The translations under genes and the position numbers were made by a program. This document shows, piece by piece, positions 25,056-38,055 of a DNA stretch of 64,000 nucleotides; the first letter of the stretch is position 1; every line of letters begins with the position of its first letter. Under the pieces are notes generated by a model. It did no database searches. It had not been told where the DNA came from and saw only the letters and a list, made by a program, of their open reading frames with translations. Location of the stretch: contig NC_135360.1 in NCBI RefSeq assembly GCF_051622035.1, positions 8,484,001-8,548,000 of the forward strand. Direction: 5' to 3'. The DNA comes from Arctopsyche grandis (lineage: Eukaryota > Arthropoda > Insecta > Trichoptera > Hydropsychidae).

Positions 25056-26850
25056 ACAAAAATGAAAAAGATAAATATAAGGAAAACAAATTAAAAAGTA
25101 AAGAATAAAGGCATGACAAAATATGTAGTACATTGCATAATTAAACTATAGTATTAAAATATTTGGAAAAGGTTATAAGATAGAATATAAGAAGAAATTG
25201 AAATTTACAAATATAAAAAACAAATGAAAAAGGTAAATACAAAATAAACAAATGAAATGGAAAGGAATGAAAGCTATAATATGATTAACTATATGTATAT
25301 GTAGTTACGATATAACGTAATTATATCACCCGGTTAAGTAACGGTTTAATAGGGAAGGTTGGCGACCCCTGTCATTGTTTGACGTAGGTTCAACGGTCGA
25401 AATTCGAATTCACACGGAATTAAAAATAAAAAATGAAGTGGAAAAAAATACACAAAAACAACACGCAGAAATTTTCATTATTCGTGTAAAGAAAAAAATA
25501 CGACAAGAACGCGTTTCGCAACGACATTAATTTCGGTGCATTTTCGTACGCGTCGTTATCTAACGAGAAAATCGTCTTTCCATTATCCGGATGTTGCCTC
25601 GGTCGGATATTTTCGTCTATAGTACCTACGAATTATATACACAGGTATCTGGATTGATTCTTACGTTTATTTGCAAACTATAGCAATTATGAGTGTTGAG
25701 AAATTGGCAAACGTACGGCCATCGGCGACGACATGGCGCATTGTCTTCCGCGCTCTAGTTCCTCGTTAAATTTGTGTCGCCTTTTTTTCTCTTCGCACAT
25801 ACATATAAAGTTATCTTGATTCATGTGTTTGATGGGTGTCGAGATAAATAAATAATTTTATTATGTTATGCAATTTAAAATGTCAATAGAATACATATTT
25901 TTTTCCGTTATATTGAAACATATACATACATATATTGTAGTTTTTATAGTTAGAAAGACATCGACGCTCGGTGAAATTCAAGCGCCAAACCCAATACTTC
26001 TGATACTATGTATAATATATGACCATTATGTAATCATTACTTCATTATATTTGCTAACAATAAAAATAATTTTGCCCTATGGAACTAATTCATGCATTTT
26101 TTTACTTTTACAAATTTATGAATTTCATAAATGTACATATGTATGTATGTATGTCATAGATATATTAGTAAAGGTACATCTTGCATTCATATTGTACAAA
26201 AAAAATCATAAAATTGCGAATGTTAAAGAATTATTCACAAGCGTTGGTTTCATCGGGTTAAATTACGATACCGTCCTATTGAGAAAAGTGGGACAAAGTT
26301 AGATGTGTATATTTCGCGGTAAATATATGTAAGTATATTTTCCATAATTTAAGTCGGTACGCCGGAATTTTAGAATCTATTGTTGCTATTGTCGACCATA
26401 AATAATAGCTAATTGTATGGAAAAATCCAAGTTTTCCACGATTTTTTTCTGTCTAATAAACGAGCTCTAATTGTATTGGAACTGCAGTAACAAATTAATG
26501 AAAGAGTAAATCTTTCACATGGAAATTCCTACTTTACAGTATGAAATTTTTTGCGATTTTACATTAAATATAAAAACGACCGGCATATTATTTAAAATAA
26601 TCAGTGGAAAAGTGAAATTTTCCGGCGGGCCGTCAACAAATTGCAGCATATTATCATTACATAACTAAATTCTGGATCAATGCAATAATGATCATTGATC
26701 AACCTAAAAATTCTCAGCTTCCAATCCGCCGCATAAAAGTCAAAATATGAGATTTTTGTTTTAATTTTCAATTGTATCATATTTAATGTACAATTACCAT
26801 ATTTTTAATTAAAAACAACATCAAATTATTTCTGAATAAAATAAAACACT

Positions 26851-27495
26851 ATATATTTCATATTTAGAGAGATCAACGCGCGATGTATGAAAATATAAGC
26901 GCGAAACCCAAGAAATTTTCTTCTCATCATACAAATTTTCAAACCGATTCTCATCTCACAACATTCCTTCGCCCAATACCATGTATTTTTCACGTCTGCT
27001 TTTTGCATATCGTGTCGAATAGAGTCGACAACATCTTCTTTCTGACGCTTCGAACGTGTGCATGTACATATGTACGTATGTACGTATGCCGGTCAACTCG
27101 TACCACTCGGTGCCTCGATTAATTTCATTCGAAATTTTCAGTATCGTCACGGCTTATTACGCGGAACCAACTGTACGTATTGTGTGGCTCTATTTAAGCA
27201 CACGCGTTACACAATGCACTGATCAGTGCTCATGACGCTTCCGAGCAGTTAAAATCGACAATGGATAATAGCGATACACAGATTCGTATGTGAAGTCTGC
27301 TATTATTTATTATATGTATGTACTTTGGTACTATTCGGTACGCGAGACTAATAAGGAACCACTAGAGTAAAATTGGTATTGAAGTTGACAATCTAACTAG
27401 TGTAGGCTATAATCAGCATCGGATCGATAGATAGCTATTTTTTGGCTTGCGCGCTAATATACAACGCGCGTTGATCTCTCTAAATATGAAATATA
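26851..27495. mobile_element. TIR-flanked DNA element of about 645 bp
   Basis: Inverted ends of about 50 bp: TATTTCATATTTAGAGAGAT then CAACGCGCG, at 26,853-26,885 and, reversed, at 27,463-27,494. TA follows both ends, suggesting a TA target. The interior has no transposase but contains a promoter-like stretch at 27,189-27,225. Confidence 0.6.
27189..27225 (+). promoter_or_regulatory. Promoter-like TATTTAAG plus TCAGT inside a DNA element
   Basis: CTATTTAAG is followed about 34 nt later by GATCAGTGC, the same layout as the cuticle gene promoter. An ATG follows about 45 nt later (27,261) but the frame closes after 10 codons unless GTATGTG acts as a splice donor. No downstream gene is recognised. 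Confidence 0.35.
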
Positions 27496-27711
27496 CAGTA
27501 TTTTTTATTATATTATTGGCTTATTACATATATACAGATAAAACCAATTTTGGATAGTCTAATTGAAATACATAAATACTTTTTGGTTGTATTAATAATA
27601 TATTAGAAACATCTTTTGACATATAAAAATAAGTTTGGATTTTTTTATGTATATTATGTATGTAATTTCTAATGATGACTATATTAATTTTTTTAACATT
27701 AACATCTACAT

Positions 27712-27945
27712 AGCTCAGTGGGTAGCATATAATGGTATCAACTGAAGAGTCATGGCTTCAATTCCTGACCCGGCGTTGGTAGCCAGAACTTGGATACATG
27801 TGACTCTAGGTTGATCGCTTCCTATAAAGTTTGCCAATTTATCTGATTTCATTGTTGAAACAGTTTCTCGCCAAATTGGCTACCTTGATTGTTGGTTATT
27901 TGTCACCATTCTTTAAATATAATTTCAAATTCATGTTATAAATAT
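27712..27945 (+). mobile_element. SINE copy
   Basis: A box TAGCTCAGTGGGTAGCAT, degenerate B box, then the body ggttgatcgcttcct...ccaatttatctgatttcatt. Its tail runs into AT-rich sequence and a (TA)n tract at 27,978. Confidence 0.7.
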
Positions 27946-27975
27946 ATATTTATTTTATTTTATTTTGCATATATT

Positions 27976-28075
<100 letters not shown>

Positions 28076-29391
28076 GCATTTTTTTATATAAATTGTCAAA
28101 TTTTGAGATACTGAAAAACTCGAAATTTGCGAGACATTTATGGATAAATTTGTAGCATTTTTGAGCTACTGAAAACTTGAAAATTTCGAGATATTGGGGA
28201 AATATAAAAGAACATATGTATGTATGTACAAATTTGATAATAGGTGTCGCCTTAGGACAATTGATAATGGGACCATGGTAAATATAAATAATAATAAATA
28301 AAATAGAATAGTTTATAAATAGATTTTATGAAAGTCGTCGAAATGATTGACAGATAGGCAAGCTTGATTTAAGTGCTGACAAGTTTGAAAATCGTATGGA
28401 ATATTTTTCATTCCTATATATGTATGTACCTACATATGTATCTATAATATTATTCAATAAATGACACATTTTGACAATGTTGTAAATTTATTGATTATTT
28501 GTGCAATTGAAAAGCTCGTATTTAAATATTTCATCGTGTCTTTTATCTAATGTTAAATACATTTCGAAGCATTTTGTATGTGAGAAATGAAATTCATTCA
28601 AACGATGATTACCAAAACGTTGTTAACGGTCATTTAAACTCACGTCATGTTCGTCAGCGCACGTAAATAATGTGCGAGTTAAATTTGCACTAAATAATTA
28701 CACAAATTTCCAAGCAAAAAAGGAAATGAAATGCCACATCGTATTATGTAAAGCGGCGTCAAACGTTAAGACCCATCATTCGAACGCTCTCACATAATAT
28801 TCCTTCAGTTATTTATGCAAGGAAAATCGCAACTCATTCAATCCGCATATACATTTTATTGACATGCGTTCGTTCTATCTTCGTGATATTTAATTGGGCA
28901 TATGAGCCGTCAACTTTGACGGATATGCTGCAGGAGGAGTCTTTGTTTTAATTTGTTTTCGTCGTAAATACAGAAGCTGCGGTGTGAGCTAGCGTCATAA
29001 ACGAAATAACCGGTTGGTTTTTCTATGGGCTCAATTTTTTATGTTTATTTTCATTTATTTATATGCCGAAGCTCGACATTCAACGTATCAATTAGTTTTA
29101 TGACACATTTACGCCTAATAGACGTTGGATCGTTTTGTTTATGACTAGGCGCTGTGTTACGAATTTAATTTAGGAATTTATATTAGCTCTATTAATATTT
29201 CTCGTATGATAGAAATCGCATTGTTTCGATGTCGTTAAGTTTTTTCGGCCGTCGTGTTTGGAAACTGACCAATAAACTTCGGCTAAGCAGGGATTCTGAA
29301 TATTTTTGTTCCATGGACTCAAAATAAGAATTTTGTGGTTCCTGTATTTCTGAACTAAACATCAATTCTAATAAGTTTCTTGTCCTAAGAT

Positions 29392-29612
29392 CAGTAGTGG
29401 ATCAACTCGACTGCCCCCCCCCCCCCCTCCTGCCTGCTTCAAATAAATAATGCTATTTTTTCCAGACATTCAAAAAGATATTAACTAAATTTAAAAAAAT
29501 GTTATATTTTAAACAATTAATTATAATTTCCGGGGTCTTTCGGATGCCTCTCCACAAACCAGAGGCCCTAGATGAGCACCCTGTGTGATCCCTGCGGGAT
29601 GATCCGCCACTG
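29392..29612. mobile_element. hAT-like MITE with 8-bp target duplication
   Basis: Ends CAGTAGTGGATCAACTC and, reversed, CAGTGGCGGATCATCCC, flanked by CCTAAGAT (29,384-29,391) and CCTAAAAT (29,613-29,620). 221 bp with a C14 run near the left end. The CAGTGGCGGATC end is typical of hAT elements. Confidence 0.7.
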
Positions 29613-30194
29613 CCTAAAATCATCTTCATCAGCTTCTTCATTACAATTTATATCAGAAAGAAAAGACTATCCATGGTTCAAATTTAACCTCAAGATAAAA
29701 ATATCTTTCAAAAGCCTTTGTAGATATTTTTTTTCAAGCAAAATATTTACATAGAATTGTAAGCTACATATCTTGGTTTTGGTTAACTGATTAAACTGAG
29801 CAATAAAAAATTACCATAGCGGAGACGAATCAATCTTTAATCAGTTTGACCCTAATCATTTACCGCTCAAATTAGTAAGATTAAATAAAATAAAATATTT
29901 TCATAAAAAACCAATCCTTATAAACGTTGTGACATAAAAGCTGGCCAATTAAACACATAATAGTAGGGAAAAAATATATTTTTGATTTTAAAATTCGCTA
30001 GATAGATAATTATAAGTATTTTAAAGCAATAAAAAAAATCACAATCAATAGAAAAAACTTTTCACTATTGATTTCAATACTCATTTTGAGCCCAGAAATA
30101 CTAGAACTTGAGTTGAAGACCGCAAAAGCTAAAAAAACTGTGAAAATTGCACACTTTTTTAACGCTTATATCTCAGTAGTTGTTTTATAAACAG

Positions 30195-30288
30195 CGTAAT
30201 TCAGTATTTGTAATATGAACAGCGTAAACATGGCGAATCTAATAGTAAATATTGATTTGTTTTTTTATTAAATTTATTTGAATCGAAA

Positions 30289-30342
<54 letters not shown>

Positions 30343-30347
30343 TTGAA

Positions 30348-30438
<91 letters not shown>

Positions 30439-30552
30439 CCAATTGAATTGTCGTCATAGAAACTTTATTTTGTTTACGATGTTTCCAACCAAAATTACAT
30501 ATTTTTTTACATATTTACATACAAAGTCTCTTCCGAAATTATATATTAGATA
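30195..30552 (+). repeat. Short RTE-like repeat split by (TA)n, copy 4
   Basis: Family sequence on both sides of an expanded (TA)n tract: atggcgaatctaatagtaaa to the left and cgtcatagaaactttatttt, tctcttccgaaattatatat to the right. The internal AT stretch has expanded to about 140 bp. Confidence 0.7.
30294..30433. repeat. Interrupted (TA)n microsatellite
   Basis: Two TA runs separated by ttggttgaatatatg inside a short RTE-like repeat. Confidence 0.9.
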
Positions 30553-31437
30553 AGCAAAAGCGAACCAACAAAAATTATTATCATATCAAATTTATTAAGT
30601 CAAGTTTAGTCAAGATTAATTAATCTCCACTCTGGTAACTCAAAAACGTGATTATTTTGTTGCCCAGTGTTAATTAAACCTCTGAAATCTTTCCAGGGAC
30701 CTCTCTGTGTACATTCAAATTTAGTGTTATATGTACATATGTTCACCAATTTTTTGTGAATGCAATTAAATTGTTACACTTTCTCATGTATGACTAAAGG
30801 TTCAGCCATTCCGATTGGCGTGTGCTGTGGCGTTTAAATGATCTGTTCGCTTTTTAAGACAAAAAGCGTCAAATTAAAACGGCAACGCATTTATCGCAGA
30901 CATTTTAGAAAGCACTGCTCAGTATGGAAATGTGAAATTTAACCGTTTATCTTATCCGGCGATCTGCCACACTATTTAACTTGACTATTTTAATCGAATC
31001 TCTGTTTAAAAATTCAATCGACATTCACGCTGAAGAATTCCGACGTGCACATAAAGATTGTGTATTTTACAGTGAAAATTGCAGTAGTTTGTGGCCCATT
31101 GTTTTTAGCATTATTTAATGTTGAATGTGTTTATGGTGTGTTAAAGTATCGTGTATTAAAGTGAAAAGGGAATGGAAAAAGAAAAAGTTAGTTGAGTGGC
31201 AAATTACATAGATAGAAATTTCGTATAATATGAATCTTTTGAAAAGTTTTATGGCTTATAATAAATGAGGCGCTCAAAAGCAAAGGCATTCCCCCTTAAG
31301 TAAATTTAGAGTAAAACGAGAAAAGCGTTTCTGAGACCAATATTTCATGCTTTTACTTATGAATAGAATAAAACTAAGGATCTTAAGTTTAATGGATCTT
31401 CCATTAAACAAGTATTGCGAATTATATATACATATAT

Positions 31438-31704
31438 AGGTAACTTGGACATAGGCGTTTTTCGATTATTTCCCTTCAGAGATTGCCAATTTATCCTATC
31501 ATATTTCTCACAAAGCTTAATTTAACAGCGTCTCATGATTTTTTGATGTTCAAAAATGGTGCAAAAATTTGTCCATAGATGTCTCTAAGATGATTCTAAT
31601 TTTTGATGAACAAATCTTGTAATTGGTCTTGAACAATGCTCATGTGCAATGTTGGCAAGATGTGTCGTGTTAATAAAAATGGATGTATACCTGTATAAAT
31701 AAAT
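31438..31704 (+). mobile_element. 5'-truncated SINE copy, first tail type
   Basis: Body and 3' end match the copy at 607 (gattttttgatgttcaaaaa, ggcaagatgtgtcgtgtt), ending ATACCTGTAT plus AAATAAATT. This intact end defines the sequence duplicated around the LINE at 985-1551. Confidence 0.7.
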
Positions 31705-31734
31705 TAATAAAAAAATCAGGCCCACCTCACCGAA

Positions 31735-31815
31735 AACATTCTAGGGGATGATTTTTGGCCTGGGTGACATAGCTGTGTAAAACTATCGAAAAAAAAACAC
31801 ATGCCGCATGCCTCT
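31735..31815 (+). repeat. Fragment of MITE family A
   Basis: Contains caccgaaaacattctagggg and aaaaacacatgccgcatgcc, as at 40,345-40,970, with the internal TTAA element absent. Confidence 0.45.
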
Positions 31816-31904
31816 TTGTGCTTTTAATCATTCTAAGTAGCAGCCTGATACTTACACAATGATATTATACTTTTCGAGGTTTTTATATTATACAAGATAC
31901 ATAC

Positions 31905-32295
31905 ATAGAACGATTTCATTAAGAAGTCGAATAGCTCTTGGAATAGGAGCCATTTGAAAAAGAACTGTACTAGCAGGAGGTACAACCATCAAATGATGAT
32001 GTCTACCACGCACATACATAATTATTAGGGACATAAAGTCCCAACTTTTCCAGCAACAACGGGCATGACGTATTACCACGTAGTAGCTAGAGAACAAAAC
32101 GAATTAATGAGAAGTTTCTCCGAAGTTCAAGGGAATTATACCCAAGCATGCCCAAAAGGAAAGGAGCAAGGTAGACATTTAGGTAATACCCATATTCTTT
32201 CATATATAGGAAACGAAGAAATGCTTTTTGCACTTTCTCGATCATCAGAGAGATCTCTATCGGCGGCCAAACCTCGCAAAATGGCAAAGCTTCAA
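31905..32295 (-). pseudogene. LINE reverse-transcriptase C-terminal relic
   Basis: The minus strand encodes EKVQKAFLRFLYMKEYGYY, FLLGMLGYNSLELRRN, then (frame change) CPLLLEKLGLYVPNNYV, then (frame change) GRHHHLMVVPPASTVLFQ and APIPRAIRLLNE. The RIERVQ..FLRYLY..LGMxSLExRR and PIPRAIRLLN pattern is the thumb/C-terminal region of insect non-LTR reverse transcriptases. Two frameshifts and no tail are seen, so this is a dead internal fragment. Confidence 0.75.
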
Positions 32296-33401
32296 AGCAA
32301 TCAGAAAATTGTAGGAAGTTTGTCAGACCAATTGATGAAGTGAAACTAATAAAAAACCTTGTAAAAAGGCAGTAAATTACAAGGAAAGGTACATATGTAT
32401 ATACATATATAAAAGGAAGGAAATACAACCTGTTGAAGAATCGATAAATCTAATTAACCACACGTTGTTCTTACAGCGATCGACGATCATTCATACAATT
32501 TTGTAAAGGCAGACATGAACACACATCTGTATACATAAATATAATAAGAAATAAAGCAGAGAAACGGGAAACGTTCGATTTACGACCGATCATTATTGCG
32601 AGATCGCGCATGCGCCAGTTCGCCAGTTATAAATTTAACCGGTCCATCATCCACGTTTCGAATTGGTCGGATTACGTGTTTGATATCTTCGATGACGAAA
32701 TGATCATCAGTAATGAGAATCTCGACAGCAATGATTAAAACGAATTCATCAAATATATTTAGATACCTTTGTATGTATGTATGTAAAATTGGTATGAACA
32801 AAGTGTAGTCTTGCATACTGTGAATGTATAGGTATAATATTATAACGCTTAGAACTATGAATGTATTTACATATTGTGTAGGTCTTTGTCTTTCTAGTTC
32901 CTTTCACTAGTTGTAGCAAAATTACCGTTCGCCGTTCGTTACGCAAAACGTATTACGCTGATTGATATTACCAATTTTAGCGTAATGATACGCATCGTGT
33001 AACGCGTTATCGTATGTTAAGTGTACCGAAATATCTATTTAAACCCTTTTCACGTTTGTTCATTTTGTTGTGATTTGATAAGTGGGTTGAGGTTTTTTTT
33101 GTTTTTGTTTTGAAGTTGTTGAATTTTTGTGTTGCAAACGCACTACTTATATGTATGTAAATGAGATTTAGGTATGTAAGTGTGGGTCCAATTTTTTTAA
33201 AGCTTGATACACTTTCATAATAATTCGTTAAATAATATGAATCAACGTGTGATCAGCTTTTTAAATGTACTGTGTAAGGCTTTTGTGTGGAAACTTATGT
33301 AAATTGATTATTGTAATTTGTAAGGATTTCCTCATTTTTTGAACAACTGGATTTTCCAACTGCTGTTTTTTTATTTATTTTAAATAATATATAATACCTA
33401 T

Positions 33402-33760
33402 TGTAACGTGGGACCATGAGAGAGAGTATCCACTGTCTAATTGCATTCGTGGGTGAACAATGGAGACCTCGGATTAGGCTAACGGGACTCAGCAAATGCC
33501 CGAACAAAGAATACGCTGGAGTTCTCACTGACCTGAGCGAGTGCTTGATTAAACAAAATAATCGCCAGGATAGACTTTTAAGTACCTAGACAATAGACAC
33601 ATTAATGGATCGGGGAAGCTGTGATGGGCAACTTGTCCTTTATAAGGAGGTACTCCCGGTAGATCAGATTATTCCGAAGTAGACCTCCTGAATCGTTAAA
33701 TAAATTCTGTGAAGCGACTTTGGCCTTTCAATTGGATCCCGAACCCACCCCTACGCAACA
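33402..33760 (+). mobile_element. Solo LTR, family 1 copy 2
   Basis: TGTAACGTGGG..CTACGCAACA; about 85% like 4972-5359, sharing ggacctcag-type, gaacaaagaatacgctggag and atggatcggggaagctgtg blocks. The flanking 4-mers CTAT/TTAT agree at three of four bases. Confidence 0.72.
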
Positions 33761-34469
33761 TTATCATTATTACTATTGTTATCAATATTATTATTATTAT
33801 TTCTTTGTTTTGCTATTTTTATTAATATCGAAAAAAAAATCTAATGTAAAATTTTTTTAAATTTTTTATCCTTTTAATAATTACATATATTTTATTAAAT
33901 CTGTAAATTTTCCAAAATAAATGAATAATTAGTTTTTAGACAGATTATTAAATAGCATATGTATTTACGTATTTGTAATATTTATCGTCTTATTTTCATT
34001 AAAATCTGTCGTATCAAAATGGCGAAAGTACTATAAGAAATCGTCAAAGATATTTTGATTAAAATCTACTGACCCGGAAAAATTTTTATTGTAATTATTT
34101 TGTTCTTAAAATTGCTTTATGGTCGTTTTTGCACCACACATTTATTGGACCTGTTTCAAAATTAATTTATAAATTTTTTTTGGTATGTTTTTTTTTATCG
34201 GAAGTGAGGTTTGCCGAGTGGTATCTTATTTAGTATGATTTAAAATTAATTCGTGCTAGCCGGCGTTTCCTAAAATAAACTGAACATTTCCGGGTTTTGT
34301 CAAGCGTATAAGTGATTTTCAATCCCTCCCCTACCCCTTCCTTACAATTTTGTATGGAGACATTTTTAGCTTGTCGATTTTTCATGATTTTGTAGCATTC
34401 CAAATATCATGAGATACCAAATTTAATAACAAAAAAGGTTCATGTATAAGTTATTCAGTTGCTGTGTTT

Positions 34470-34600
34470 GGGTCGAATGGTGTACCGCGTGCAAATACCA
34501 GTTTGTTTTGGCGCATCGAAGAATAAACGTGGTTTAAACGCTTGAGTTTTGTTTTTCACTATTACCGCATGTCCCTTCACGATTTGAATCATACGTTTTG
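34470..34600 (+). repeat. Diverged dispersed repeat, copy 1
   Basis: Resembles 43,149-43,290 over ttttggcgcatcga, tggtttaaacgct, accgcatgtcccttcacga. Family unknown, perhaps a DNA element. Confidence 0.35.
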
Positions 34601-36340
34601 AGTATTTTAGTGACATTTTGAGGTTAATAAAAAGGCACGTTGTCAAAGATAGGAAGTCGTTCAGGTTTTTGGGATGAGACTTCGAAGTCAACAGTGAAGG
34701 AACGACGTCAAATCTTTCACTCGTTTTTCATACGACGAGGAATATGATGTGTACGAAGACAAGCCCTGATTAATATGCCGCATTTTTATGGTCAAATAAC
34801 CGGACCACATCACTTTCCAGAAATTGCTAGAGAACGATTTGTACGAATGTAAATCAACAAGCTCACTGAATACGCTGAACGCGAGAGAAGTACGCATCAA
34901 CGAGAACCACTCCAGCGAGATAAATCGAAAATAATCCTATTCTGATAGAAGACAATCTTGATGCCTATAGAAGATAATTTTGATATCGATGCCGAAGATG
35001 ATATGGACGATTCTGACGTTGGTGGAAGAAAATTATAACTCGTCAACGTCTGTTAATTTGGGATTGCAGAATCCTAGAAGAGTTCTGGGAATCATTGACC
35101 GGTGTCAATGTCTGTTCGTTTCGCATTTTGGAATCTCTGAAAGTATGTATATATTTTCTGATATTGGGCTGTGCGAAATCAGTAGTTTCAGATATTTTAG
35201 ATGACGCATGTATGTAGTAAATAAAATATGTTAAGTAGAGTTGATTCATATAACCAACATTGAATGCAAGATTAAAATTACATTTAGGTATTTTTTTTTA
35301 TTGAAATATCTTCCCTCGCTTTTTGTTTTATTTTGAAAGTGTTGTATTTCACTTATTTATGATACATTACCTTGGAAAATTCTAAAATTTCCATTCAATC
35401 CAACCAACATCAATCATCTACAACAGAGACAATAGTAACAATAGACATTATTAAAAAACTATTCGGATACTATTTTCACTTAAAATAACAAACACTAATC
35501 ACGAACACGAGTGAGAGGTTTTATTACGGCCGTGTTATGCTAATAAATAACATCATTTTTACAAATTGATCAGATATCGCACACTAATTCATTATTTCGA
35601 CATCCATTTAATTTTTTTTCCACTTTTACTGAATTCTTTGCAAATGTATTTCATCGTTTTTAGCTGGCGTGTTTTCACCGCGTGATAGTCACTTATGCGT
35701 TTTCATTGATTTCGATCGCATTTCACTTTTTGCCAATCTCGCCGATTCGCATATACATACCTACCTACATACGTATGTACGTAACTGTGTGTGCGAATTC
35801 GAATCGGTCGTCGTTGACCGGTCGAACCGATTCGGCGATGATTCGCCGGAAATGCGTTCACTGATTCGCATTGGCAAGATCGAATCGTTCCGTTCCGTAC
35901 ACGTGAATATTCATGAGTGAACGTACGTACATACATATTATTGCTGACTATATTTCACTGTCCATTTAACTTTGCGTGCTGTGATTATGCGATATGTTTT
36001 TGCAATTGCTTGGAATTTTTCATTTTGAGAAGAATTTCGTTCAAATTTGTAATGCTTGATTTAATATTGAATTGTAAACTAATTTAGCTTGTATCATGAG
36101 TTCATCGATGCATGCTGACAGGCATCTTGGGATGAAACACAGCAGACTAGGAGGGTATGTAAGCTGCATATTAATTAGATTCAGTACAAAAGTGTTCGCC
36201 AAGTGAGCTGTTGTTGGGCTTAGTTTATATTTTGGGTGTAAAACTTTTTTTTGACTAATAAAGAACGAATACTAGTCAAGAAATTGATATTGTTCTCGCA
36301 TCTTTTGAATGGAAATAACTGCAATGGATGCTTATGATAT

Positions 36341-36682
36341 TGCAAAGTGGGAATATGAGAGAGAGTATCCAATATCTAAGTGCATTCGTGGGTGAACAAT
36401 AGAGACCCCGGATTAGGCCAACAGTACTCTTAAGTGCCCGAACAAAGAATACGCTGGAGTTCTCACAATGGACTCACCACCTTTACGTGCCTAGATGATA
36501 GATACATATATGGATCGGGGAGGCTGTGGTGGGCAACTTGTCCTTTATAAGGTAGTACACACGGTAGATCGGATTATTCTGAAATGAGCGGTGGCTATGT
36601 GTGGACCTCCCGAATCGTTAAATAAATGCTGAGAAACAACTTTGGCCTTTTATTTGGATCCTGAACCCACCCCTACGCAACA
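36341..36682 (+). mobile_element. Solo LTR, family 1 copy 3
   Basis: Degraded 5' end (tgcaaagtggg), internal deletion, then the shared tail tttataaggtagtacacacg, AATAAATGC and ctacgcaaca. No clear target duplication. Confidence 0.68.
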
Positions 36683-36776
36683 GTACCTGTTCTGCCCATT
36701 CATTGAGACTATTTTTGTGTGAAATTATGTACTGTTAACTAAATACTATAACTGAAAGTAATATTTAAAAATATTA

Positions 36777-36858
36777 AACGACAGACCTTATCTAAAATAT
36801 TTAAAAATATTAAATGAAACGACAGACCTTATCTAAAATATTTAAAATATTTGAAATC
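36777..36858. repeat. Tandem duplication, 41-bp unit
   Basis: aacgacagaccttatctaaa plus tatttaaaaatattaaatga, repeated once with slight change, 95 bp right of a solo LTR. Confidence 0.7.
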
Positions 36859-37578
36859 TTTAAAATATCTAAAATATTTAACACGGAAATATTGACATTG
36901 TTATTGATTTATTTTATCAAAATATTTATTATATTTTATATTGAAAACCCCTGTCAACTGCATGTATAGAAAAAATAGGTCAATAGGATAATCCTGATAA
37001 AATGAACAACGCTCAAATATAGCTCGAGTGGCGACCAGTGCAGTACAATATTAGGCTGAAGTTTTCCTATGCAACTCAATTCAGTTTTTATCTTATGAAA
37101 TTATACTAATATGCAATTAGCGGTCGTAAAAAACAACTCCAGCACGAGGAATATTGTAAAATTTAACATTTTAACGAATGCAATTCATGGAGCGTGGACG
37201 TATTGAATAATTTATGACGATAATCCAACAGCTAATTGTTTACGACTTGCAATCGAACATTAATATATTATGTTCTCTTTTTTGTCATAAAAATAATGGA
37301 AACCGAACGAGGAAGAAACAAAACGACTTCCTGCCCATTGCTAATGCGCTGTTAATGCATTTTCTGACGGGAGAACATGTGCATCATTTATCACAACACT
37401 TGTACGTATATTACTCTCAATTTTGGCACATATTGCACATTTCAAAAGTGAATTATTTTAAAATTCCACGCTGTCAGATCTTCCAAACAATATTCACATT
37501 TACGATCACGTGCTTTTTATTCTTCAAACAAACGTCTTGTCATATTCATAAACTGTATCGAGCATTTTCCTATAATAT

Positions 37579-38013
37579 TGTTGCGTAGGGGTGGGTGGAG
37601 GATCCAAGTAAAAGGCCAAAGTCGGTTCACAGCATTTATTGGTGATTAAGGAGATACACGCACTGGCAGTGCTCCGTCCAGAATGTCTTGATATCGCCTA
37701 AGTACCACCTTATAACGGATAGGTCTCTCAGAGCATCTTCGACGTCCGGTTTGTTTACCTATTGTTATGGTCACGTACTAGATGTGCCACGAAAGTCAGT
37801 CCCACGCTACCACTGTCTGTGGGTTCTGAGAACTCTACCGGAATGCGACCGAGTTACTGCTACCCCCGCTAAGTGTATTCGAGAGTATCTCATTGTTAGC
37901 CGACATGTACTTAAGTCTGGAGATAATCCTCGAAACCAATTATAACGGTCACACAGTCTCTGGGATGCTACTCGGCCTAATCCGATTGCACTTACTCGGC
38001 GGTGTACGTAACA
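37579..38013 (-). mobile_element. Solo LTR, related subfamily, reverse orientation
   Basis: Reads TGTTACGTACACCGCCGAGT on the minus strand and ends ACCCACCCCTACGCAACA, flanked by ATAT on both sides (37575-37578, 38014-38017). It shares the end block and AATAAATGC with family 1 but has a different, longer U3 (435 bp total). Confidence 0.72.
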
Positions 38014-38055
38014 ATATGTACTTACATACATATATGTCACAATAGTAACAGTTAA

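Noticed and set aside
25868..26302. 144-codon plus-strand frame
   Set aside because: Ile/Tyr/Leu-rich translation of AT-rich DNA containing GTAT repeats; no homology pattern, splice or promoter evidence.
37214..37588. 124-codon plus-strand frame
   Set aside because: Composition is that of random AT-rich DNA and it runs into the end of a solo LTR.
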